Below are positions 1-7,356 of a DNA stretch of 64,000 bases, piece by piece. Both the position numbers and the translations under genes were made by a program. Positions within the stretch are counted from its first letter, which is position 1; every line of letters starts with the position of its first letter. The stretch is from Hymenobacter duratus. Its GTDB lineage: Bacteria > Bacteroidota > Bacteroidia > Cytophagales > Hymenobacteraceae. The stretch spans positions 1,198,501-1,262,500 of the forward strand of contig NZ_JACWZZ010000001.1 of the NCBI RefSeq assembly GCF_014698995.1. The letters run 5' to 3'. The notes below the pieces were generated by a model. The model saw nothing but the letters and a program-made list of their open reading frames with translations, had not been told where the DNA came from and did not search any database.

Positions 1-582
1 GTGGATGCATTAGGAGATCTTTTTGATGGCAACTTAAATCAGTCCAATGAAGTAAGGCGCTTTATAGCGAAGTATAACGATTTAGCCAACAAGCATGGCT
101 GCTTAGTGCTTTTTATGCACCACACTAGTAAGCGGAGTGAAGATCGAGAGCCTTCTAAAAATAACCTTTTAGGTAGCCAAGGTCTAGAGGCAAAAATGCG
201 AGTAGTATTTGAGCTAAGGGCCGATCCATATGATCGTGAAGTTCGCCATCTGTGTATATTGAAAGGTAATTATATAGCTTCTGAATTAAAGCAAAAAAGC
301 TATGTTTTACGCTTTGATGAAAATTTGGTGTTCCATAATACAGGTAAGAGAGCACAATTTGGCGATTTGGTGAAAAGCACTGTGGAAAATCCTAATGAAC
401 GTGAACTGTGGAGTGCCGCCAAAGAGCTATTGCAAGCAGGTAATTCATACGATAAAGTGGCTACTTTATTAGAACCAATAGCTAAGAATTTAGGAATGAA
501 CACTATTTCAAGAGCTACTCTAAATAGGCGGCTCCCTAAGTCGTCTTTGCATCCCGCTATCTCACCGTCTCAATCTCTATAA
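1..582 (+). CDS. RepA-like AAA/RecA-fold ATPase, C-terminal part (truncated by window)
   Basis: The open reading frame runs in from the left edge, so the GTG at base 1 is not a reliable start and the Walker A part must lie upstream. The visible 193 residues match the C-terminal half of the RepA/KaiC-like RecA-fold ATPases (AAA_25 type) used by plasmids and integrated elements as replicative helicase-like proteins. They include the hydrophobic strand ending in the FMHHTSK motif (about residues 38-44) and the conserved SQGLEAKMRVVFELR stretch after it. Such a gene at an island edge fits a plasmid-derived or ICE-derived segment. Its base composition is clearly more AT-rich than the chromosomal genes after 29 kb. 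Family assignment is by motif only. Confidence 0.6.
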   Translation: MDALGDLFDGNLNQSNEVRRFIAKYNDLANKHGCLVLFMHHTSKRSEDREPSKNNLLGSQGLEAKMRVVFELRADPYDREVRHLCILKGNYIASELKQKSYVLRFDENLVFHNTGKRAQFGDLVKSTVENPNERELWSAAKELLQAGNSYDKVATLLEPIAKNLGMNTISRATLNRRLPKSSLHPAISPSQSL

Positions 583-600
583 AATGGGATAGTGAGATGC
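549..600. repeat. Degenerate GCATCTCACCATCTCA-like motifs at the RepA-like gene end
   Basis: The last codons of the RepA-like gene and the bases just after it hold a forward copy (about 549-573) and a reverse copy (about 600-584) of a motif related to GCATCTCACCATCTCA. The same motif forms both arms of the palindrome at 780-857. Four related copies within 300 bp of a replication-type gene resemble iterons, but their function is not shown. Confidence 0.4.
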
Positions 601-959
601 CCTGCACAGATGTATCCATTAGTTTTAGAAGATGAAGTTAAGGCGCTTGGTTACTAATCGTAGTCTAATCCAACGAGTAGTGAGCTACGTATATATAATT
701 AATTGTGTATTTGCTTCACATATTGTAAGTAGTATGTGAAGCCAGACATAAACCACAAAGCTTACTTACGAAGCAAATCAACGACCTTTTTTGGCCGCAT
801 CTCACCATCTCAAACTATTTAGTTTGAGATGGTGAGATGCGGCCAAAAAAGGTCGTTTGAGGTAGTCTAGCTAAAACGGACGGTGTACAGTATTATCTTC
901 TACTGCCTATGGCCTAGAAATAGCTTCTGGCGACTTGCCTACCACCCGTAATAAATACA
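583..959. other. Non-coding AT-rich gap with nested inverted repeats
   Basis: No gene is apparent between the RepA-like gene and the IS3 remnant. The stretch holds a 9-bp stem (714-722 with 733-741), a second 9-bp pairing (709-717 with 770-778) that encloses it, and then the 37-bp palindrome listed separately. The density of palindromes suggests a replication, termination or recombination site of the former mobile element. That role is inferred. Confidence 0.45.
780..857. repeat. 37-bp perfect inverted repeat, 4-nt loop
   Basis: The arms 780-816 and 821-857 are exact reverse complements separated by the loop ATTT. Each arm contains a run of six T or A, so in either direction the structure is not a simple intrinsic terminator, because the U-run is inside the stem. 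The inner part of the arms repeats the GCATCTCACCATCTCA motif seen at 549-600. Confidence 0.9.
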
Positions 960-978
960 CGTCAGCTTTCAATGCCGA

Positions 979-2002
979 GTGCGTGCGCTAGGTAGCGGCC
1001 GGGAGCCCGGCAAAGCGACGTGGCTCGTGACCATGGCATTTCTCCGGCCTTGCTGGGGGCGTTGGCAACGCCAGGCCCTGGGAGCGGCCGTGCCCAGCAG
1101 CGCGGAGCGCGACGAAATCAAGCAGTTGCAGGCCGCGTTCGAGCGCGTGAAAATGGAGCGCGATATGTTAAAAAAGTCGTGGCCATCAGAATGCTTTAGC
1201 CGCATTATCCTAACCGCCTCAGCCATGAGTCGCTACGTGTTAAACGCGGCTTGCACTGAGCCGTGGCTCGTGCAATTGCTCTGCCAGATGCTGGCCGTGA
1301 GCCCGGCCGGCGATTACCAGTGGCGGCACCGGTCGCCGCGCCGGCACCGTGGCAAGTGGCGGCACAAGCGACCTTTACGCGCCATGCCCGATGCTATGGC
1401 ATCCGGCGATTGCGTGCCTACACACTGAAGGCCACACCGTGGGCCGCTGCGCAGCTGGCTGCGCCGGCACTGGCTACGGGCCTTGCGCACCCGCCCGCAC
1501 CGGCCGCGCACGACGGTAGCCGACCCGGCGGGCATGGTGGCCGAAAATCATTTGCTGGGTCATCCGGCCTCCACTGCCCCGAACCAAGTCTGGGTCGACT
1601 GCATTACGTATCTGCCCCTGGTGGGTGGGCGTGGCCAGGCAGCACCCACCAGGGGCAGATGCCGACCGATTTAGTGCTCCATGCCCTGGAACTGGCCCTA
1701 ACGCTACGCCAACCGGCTCAAGGGCTCATCATCCACACCGACCGCAGCCAGTACACCAGCGCGGCCTGTCGAGCCCGCATTGCACGGTCCAGTGCCCTGC
1801 CCAGCTTCGGCCAGCAGGGTAACCCTTATTACAACGCCCAATCAGAAGCCGGCTGGAGTGCCCTCAAAACCGAACTGCTGCCGCACGGCACCGTTTTCGC
1901 TCTCCATCGAAGAAGCTAGATTGGAAATGCCCCACTACCTCTATGCGAATATCAATCTGGACCGTCGCCACTCAGCCCTTGGCTACCACTCGCCGCATTA
2001 AT
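979..2002 (+). pseudogene. IS3-family transposase OrfA/OrfB remnant
   Basis: The OrfA end is visible as a helix with the AAFERVKMERDMLKK signature (about 1130-1175). It is followed by an A6G run of the kind IS3 elements use for programmed -1 frameshifting into OrfB. OrfB pieces include NQVWVDCITYLPL (about 1585-1620), LIIHTDRSQYTS (about 1725-1760, the second catalytic Asp region, one Gly missing), GNPYYNAQSEAGW (about 1820-1855) and NLDRRHSALGYHSP near 1955-2000. About 25 codons between ITYLPL and DQMPTDL are missing, and at least three frameshifts separate the pieces. In intact relatives this protein is the transposase; here it cannot be made. Confidence 0.75.
1610..1660. repeat. 18-bp perfect inverted repeat at the deletion scar in the IS3 remnant
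   Basis: Arms 1610-1627 and 1643-1660 are exact reverse complements with a 15-nt spacer. They sit precisely where the transposase frame loses about 25 codons, so the palindrome appears to be part of the deletion or inversion scar. Confidence 0.8.
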
Positions 2003-2060
2003 TCGAACACGACCTAAAAACCGAGTTATCTTGGCTCTCCGTCTGTTTTTATTAAATCAC

Positions 2061-2208
2061 CCCACGCAGTAGGCTGATCAACAGGAGGATGTGTTTTATG
2101 CTGCTGTATTATTGATCATAAAATGCTTCGAATAATATTAGACGTGGATAAAATCCGCCTATATTCCATCCCTTTTTCTAATACTCATTCTACACTAGTC
2201 TACTTTTT
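2061..2208. other. Leader region of the 17.5-kb defence block
   Basis: The 150 bp between the IS3 remnant and the first large helicase gene are AT-rich and contain no gene. The operon promoter is expected here, but I see no clear TAnnTTTG box. Confidence 0.4.
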
Positions 2209-5200
2209 ATGGATGTTTTCTCTATTCACCAACAAGTTGTTGACGAATACCAAGGTTATATCAAAGGCTTTATAAATATCCGAGACGAGGCTATTCGCAG
2301 TAAGGTAGCGGCAGAGCTGGCTACCAATAAGTTGTGGCCTGATCCGTTGATCCAATTTAACCCGGCATTCAAGCCTGGTCAATCTATTGCCTCTTTGTGT
2401 CAGTCAGGCGTCTTGCACGATGACATGATCAAGGTGTTCCACGGCTACAATCTGTATGAGCATCAGGTCGAAGCAATCCTGAAGGGCAGCAAAGGCAAGG
2501 GTTTCGTTGTAACCTCGGGTACCGGCTCAGGTAAGTCGCTGACCTATATGGCAACGATTTTCAACGACCTACTGCAAAATCCCCCTGTAAGCCCTGGTGT
2601 ACGAGCCATCATCGTTTATCCGATGAACGCACTGATCAACTCGCAGCACGAGGAGATTAAGCGATACGCCCAACAATACGAAGAACAGACGCAAACCCCA
2701 TTTCCTATTTCATTCGCCCAGTATACCGGGCAGGAAAGTGACGCGGAGAAACAACGTATTCGAAGTGAGCAGCCTAGCATTCTGCTGACCAACTATATGA
2801 TGCTGGAACTCCTGCTTACCCGTTCGCAGGAGCAGCAGATGCGCGAAACGCTCTACCAAAGTCTGCGGTACCTGGTGTTCGATGAGTTGCACACTTACCG
2901 GGGCCGCCAGGGGGCCGATGTATCTCTCCTGATCCGTCGTCTGCACGCTCACTCCCAACAGGAGCTTATTTGCATTGGTACTTCGGCCACTATGGTTTCC
3001 GGTGGTACGCTCGCCAATCAACGGTCAGAAGTTGCGCGTGTAGCCAATCAGATTTTTGGCACCAAGGACGCATACACTGCCGATGATGTCATCATGGAGA
3101 AGCTTGTGCCTTCTCTCAGCAATAAAACTCATGTGCTGGACAGTGCTCAGATGCGCGATGCGGTTGCAATACCCATCAATAGCGGCGCTGATGAGCAGAT
3201 GTTGCGTGATCATCCATTAGCGACTTGGCTGGAAAGTCGGATTGCGCTGGCCCAGCAGGAGGGAGTGTGGGTTCGCAACAAGCCCCTGACGCTGGAGGCT
3301 ATCAATCAGCAGTTGGTAGCTGACTCGCAGGCTGAGGAAAGCGCCTGCCAAGCCCGAATCCTGGAACTATTGGCTTGGATCAACCAAGTAAATGCCGACC
3401 GCCGCAACCGGGGTGAGCGGGGTACTTACCTGCCATTCAAACTACACCAGTTTATTTCCCAGACGGGCTCCGTATACGTCAGCCTCACGCCCGGCCCCGA
3501 CCGTATTATCACCCTTGAGCCTGGGGTAAGTCGCCGCGACCCGGCCTCCGATACCGTTAAGCCAATCTTCCCGGTAGTATTCAGCCGCAACTCGGGACAC
3601 GAGTTCATTTGCGTTACGCTGCGCCCGGAAAAAGGAGAGCTGGAGCCCCGCGAATTCCGCCAGACGCCTTCCGGTGACACTACGGCGGTAGCAGGCTATC
3701 TAATCCAAGGCGAAGAAATATGGGATCCGGAAAATGACCTGCTGGAATTGCCTGATGCGTGGCTAAACCGGCGCAAAGACGGCACCATATCCGTTGCCAA
3801 GAAATACCAGGACCGGATTCCTCAGAAAGTGTATTTCAATGAACTAGGGCAGTATTCCATCCAGCCTGCCCCGCATCTGCCGCTGGAAGCTTGGTTCATG
3901 TCGGCCCGGCTGCTCTTCGATCCTACCAGCGGTACCTTCTTCGATCCTAAAACCAATGAAGGTACCAAGCTGACCACCCTGGGTAGTGAAGGCCGCAGCA
4001 CGTCCACTACGGTTCTGTCCTATGCGGTATTAAAGCATCTGGCCTCGGGGGTAGCAAGCGCTAAGGAGCAGAAACTGCTCAGCTTTACTGACAACCGTCA
4101 GGATGCAGCTCTGCAGTCTGGTCACTTCAATGACTTTATCCAAGTTGCCCAGCTGCGGGCTGGTATCTACCGGGCTGTGGAACAAGCGGCTGGGTCTGGC
4201 TTGAAATACAGTCAGTTGCCTGATGCTATTTCCAAGGCCCTGAATTTACCCTCGCAGGCGTATGTGAATTCCACCATTACTCTCACGTTTGCTGCTCAGA
4301 TCCGGGCCTATCAGGAAGCCCTGAAGGATTTTCTCATGTATCGGGCGCTATATGATCTTCGGAGATCGTGGCGGGTGATTATGCCGAATTTGGAGCAATG
4401 CGGGCTTTTGAAAGTAGACTATTGCTCTCTGGAGGAAATATGTGCGGACAACGCTGGGTGGCAGAACACTCCGCTGTTCAACCAGCTTTCGTCGACTGAC
4501 CGTATGGCAGTAGCCCGGCAACTGCTCGACTATTTCCGCAGCTCCTACGCCCTTTACAGCCAGGAATACCTGACGCCCGATGCCATGCGCAGTAAGGGCA
4601 CCGACATCCGTGAAAAGCTGAAGGATCCTTACCGCATTGAAAAAGACGACATGCCGGATCCGGCTTACGTCAGCATCACCCCCCAGCGCGTAACCGGCCG
4701 GATCTTCACTGTGAGCGTCGGCCGTCAGAGCGCCGTCGGCCGCTACCTCTACCGCATTGTCAAGGATCGGAAGTTAGATCTGGATATGAAGGCCGCTTCC
4801 TACAACCAGCTGATGCGGGAACTGCTCAATACGTTCTGCGCCGCTGGTTGGCTGTTCGCTACCAAAGTGGGCAAAGACGATAAAGGCGGCGACATCAACA
4901 TCTATCAGCTTCGGGCAGATCAGCTCCTGTGGCTGCCAGCTGATGGGCAACCAATACGCCGCGACGAAATCCGCTCCTACAGCTACAAGAACACGGATGC
5001 TCCGCAGCCCAGCACTTTCTTCCGGGAGCTGTACCAAACCGACTTCAACCAGCAGAAAACCCTGGTAGGTAGCGAGCATACCGGCCAGTTGGGTACCAAC
5101 CTGCGCCAGGAGCGGGAAGAGAAATTTCGGGATGGTGATATCAGTGCCCTTTACTGCTCCCCCACAATGGAGCTGGGTATTGATATTGCCTCGCTCAACG

Positions 5201-7332
5201 TGGTGCACATGCGCAATGTGCCGCCTAACCCCGCCAATTATACGCAGCGTAGTGGGCGGGCCGGCCGCAGCGGGCAGGCTGCATTAGTCATCACGTATTG
5301 CTCCTACTATTCTCCCCACGACCGTCATTACTTCGAGAAAAAAACGGAGATGGTGGCCGGTCAGGTCGCGCCCCCACGCCTTGATCTGACTCAGGAGGAA
5401 CTCCTGGTTTCCCACTTGAATGCCATCTACCTGGCCGAGGTAGGAGCTGGTCCTTTTGAAGAATCGCTCACCAATGTTATTGATGTAGAACACCCTGATC
5501 TGCCCATCAAGTTGGCTGTGCAGCAAGGATTAGTAGCTACTACGGCCATCAAGGCCAAAGTGCGGGCCGCTTTTCAGGAAATTGTTCTCCGTCTACCCAA
5601 AGAAGCGCAGCCCAAATACAATCTAACCTGGATCAATCTGCGCATTGAGCAGGTACCAGCGGCCATAGATCGGGCCCTGGATAGGTGGCGCCGGCTCTAC
5701 CGGGCTGCCCAGACGCAGCTGCACGACGCCCAGCAGATCATCAGTAAGAATATCTACCTCGATGGCACGCCCGAACGCAAGCGGGCCTTCCGCTTGGAGC
5801 GCCAGGCCACCAAGCAGCGGGACTTGCTGCGTAACGACTTGGGGCGCAACCGCAGCGCGTCCTCCGAGTTCTACCCCTTCCGCTATCTGGCCGCCGAAGG
5901 ATTCCTGCCGGGCTACAACTTCACCCGCCTGCCCATCCGCACCTTCCTGCCTAAGGGCGACTTCGATGGTGAGTTCATCTCCCGCCCACGCTTCATTGCG
6001 CTGCGCGAGTTCGGCCCCCGCAACATCGTTTACCACAACGGCAGCAAATTCAGGATCGACCAGCTCCAGGTTTCCAACATGGAGCAAAGTCTGCAGTCGG
6101 CTAAAGTGAGCCGGGCCGCCGGTTACTTCCTCACCGGGGATGAGCTGTCCCGCAACGTATGCCCCTTCAGCCAGACGCCGCTCGATAGCACCAACTCGGT
6201 TGAGCACTTCGGCGAAGAACTGGTGGAAATGACAGAGACCCGCTGCGAGGAAATTGAGCGCATTTCCTGTGAGGAAGAGGAGCGTCGTTCCGAAGGCTTC
6301 AAGATCGAAACGTACTTCAACGTCCCCGGGGGGATGCACACTGTCGTCCGGGCTGAAGCTCGCTCGGCGTCTGAGCCTTTCCTGCACATCCGCTACATTC
6401 CTTCTGCGCAGTTAGTCCAGGTAAACCGCAAGTGGCGCAGCGCCCGCGAAAAAGGCTTTCTGGTAGATATGGTCTTCGGCCAGTGGATGCGCGAAAATGC
6501 CACTCCGACGTCTACGCCCGGTGCCCCGGCGTCCCCGATCCGCCGAATTCAGCTGTTTACTACCGATACCGCCGACGCACTCTACATCGAGCCTATTGCA
6601 GCCCTGAGCTTGCCCGAGGAAGGTGTGGTAACACTACAGTATGCCCTTAAACGCGCCATTGAAAACGTATTCCACATCGAATCTAACGAGGTAGATGTAA
6701 CGCTGATGGGGGAAGGCCGCAATATCTTCCTCTTCGAAAGTGCCGAGGGTAGTCTGGGAGTACTGTCCCAGTTCGTGCATAATAAGGATGTGTTTCACCA
6801 AGTAATTCAGGAAGCCTGGGACCTGTGTCTGTTCGATGATCTGACCTACACGGAGCCGGCCTCCTACGGTGACTTGCTCAGTTACTACAACCAGCGCGAC
6901 CACCTGCTCATCAACCGTTTCTCTATCAAGGATGCGTTGGAGAAGCTGCTGGCCTGCCAGATCTGCCTGCTAACTAACGCCGACTTCGACAGTTACGAGG
7001 AGCACTATCAGCACCTCTGGGATGCCCACGACAAAAGCTCCAGCACCGAGCGCACCTTCCTGGCTCACCTGAAGAAGCATAAGCTGCGTCTGCCCGATAA
7101 GGCCCAGCATCGGGTGGAAGGTATCTATTGCCAACCCGACTTCTATTACGAGCCCGGCATCTGGGTATTCTGCGACGGTACCCCGCACGACAAACCCGAC
7201 CAGCAGGAGCGCGACGCTATCCAGCGCGAGGCCATTACCAACCGGGGCGAAGAGGTGATAGTGTACCACTACAAAGACTGCCTCGATACGCTGGTGGCCG
7301 AGCGCCCCGATGTGTTTTATCCCGTTGGCTAA
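2209..7332 (+). CDS. Giant SF2 DEAD/DEAH helicase, DUF1998/MrfA-like, with nuclease-like C-terminus
   Basis: This 1707-residue protein is a superfamily 2 helicase. Walker A (TSGTGSGKS) is near residues 103-111, the Walker B box DELH near 225, motif III (GTSAT) near 255 and motif VI (QRSGRAGRSG) near 1012-1021. The two RecA lobes are separated by an unusually long insert. The Cys-rich part after residue 1300 (NVCPF, then CEEIERISC, later CQIC near 1583) resembles the DUF1998/MrfA zinc-binding region. The last 100 residues have a PD-(D/E)XK or Vsr-like layout: a Glu in a helix near 1614, PDF near 1643, then FCDGTPHD near 1655. It probably moves on or unwinds DNA, and may also cut it. It opens a block of seven closely spaced co-directional genes. 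It does not look like DrmA. The helicase call is firm; the nuclease call is inferred. Confidence 0.8.
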   Translation: MDVFSIHQQVVDEYQGYIKGFINIRDEAIRSKVAAELATNKLWPDPLIQFNPAFKPGQSIASLCQSGVLHDDMIKVFHGYNLYEHQVEAILKGSKGKGFVVTSGTGSGKSLTYMATIFNDLLQNPPVSPGVRAIIVYPMNALINSQHEEIKRYAQQYEEQTQTPFPISFAQYTGQESDAEKQRIRSEQPSILLTNYMMLELLLTRSQEQQMRETLYQSLRYLVFDELHTYRGRQGADVSLLIRRLHAHSQQELICIGTSATMVSGGTLANQRSEVARVANQIFGTKDAYTADDVIMEKLVPSLSNKTHVLDSAQMRDAVAIPINSGADEQMLRDHPLATWLESRIALAQQEGVWVRNKPLTLEAINQQLVADSQAEESACQARILELLAWINQVNADRRNRGERGTYLPFKLHQFISQTGSVYVSLTPGPDRIITLEPGVSRRDPASDTVKPIFPVVFSRNSGHEFICVTLRPEKGELEPREFRQTPSGDTTAVAGYLIQGEEIWDPENDLLELPDAWLNRRKDGTISVAKKYQDRIPQKVYFNELGQYSIQPAPHLPLEAWFMSARLLFDPTSGTFFDPKTNEGTKLTTLGSEGRSTSTTVLSYAVLKHLASGVASAKEQKLLSFTDNRQDAALQSGHFNDFIQVAQLRAGIYRAVEQAAGSGLKYSQLPDAISKALNLPSQAYVNSTITLTFAAQIRAYQEALKDFLMYRALYDLRRSWRVIMPNLEQCGLLKVDYCSLEEICADNAGWQNTPLFNQLSSTDRMAVARQLLDYFRSSYALYSQEYLTPDAMRSKGTDIREKLKDPYRIEKDDMPDPAYVSITPQRVTGRIFTVSVGRQSAVGRYLYRIVKDRKLDLDMKAASYNQLMRELLNTFCAAGWLFATKVGKDDKGGDINIYQLRADQLLWLPADGQPIRRDEIRSYSYKNTDAPQPSTFFRELYQTDFNQQKTLVGSEHTGQLGTNLRQEREEKFRDGDISALYCSPTMELGIDIASLNVVHMRNVPPNPANYTQRSGRAGRSGQAALVITYCSYYSPHDRHYFEKKTEMVAGQVAPPRLDLTQEELLVSHLNAIYLAEVGAGPFEESLTNVIDVEHPDLPIKLAVQQGLVATTAIKAKVRAAFQEIVLRLPKEAQPKYNLTWINLRIEQVPAAIDRALDRWRRLYRAAQTQLHDAQQIISKNIYLDGTPERKRAFRLERQATKQRDLLRNDLGRNRSASSEFYPFRYLAAEGFLPGYNFTRLPIRTFLPKGDFDGEFISRPRFIALREFGPRNIVYHNGSKFRIDQLQVSNMEQSLQSAKVSRAAGYFLTGDELSRNVCPFSQTPLDSTNSVEHFGEELVEMTETRCEEIERISCEEEERRSEGFKIETYFNVPGGMHTVVRAEARSASEPFLHIRYIPSAQLVQVNRKWRSAREKGFLVDMVFGQWMRENATPTSTPGAPASPIRRIQLFTTDTADALYIEPIAALSLPEEGVVTLQYALKRAIENVFHIESNEVDVTLMGEGRNIFLFESAEGSLGVLSQFVHNKDVFHQVIQEAWDLCLFDDLTYTEPASYGDLLSYYNQRDHLLINRFSIKDALEKLLACQICLLTNADFDSYEEHYQHLWDAHDKSSSTERTFLAHLKKHKLRLPDKAQHRVEGIYCQPDFYYEPGIWVFCDGTPHDKPDQQERDAIQREAITNRGEEVIVYHYKDCLDTLVAERPDVFYPVG

Positions 7333-7356
7333 TCCGCTGCTTTCCCTTCCCCGAAT

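Larger units (their letters stand above)
960..2060 (+). mobile_element. Decayed IS3-family insertion sequence
   Basis: Translations in shifting frames match an IS3-family OrfA C-terminus and much of an IS3-family OrfB (rve/DDE integrase fold). Frames change several times and an internal segment is missing, so the element is dead. I could not identify terminal inverted repeats; the ends given are approximate. The GC content is higher than in the sequence on either side, consistent with separate arrival. Confidence 0.75.
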
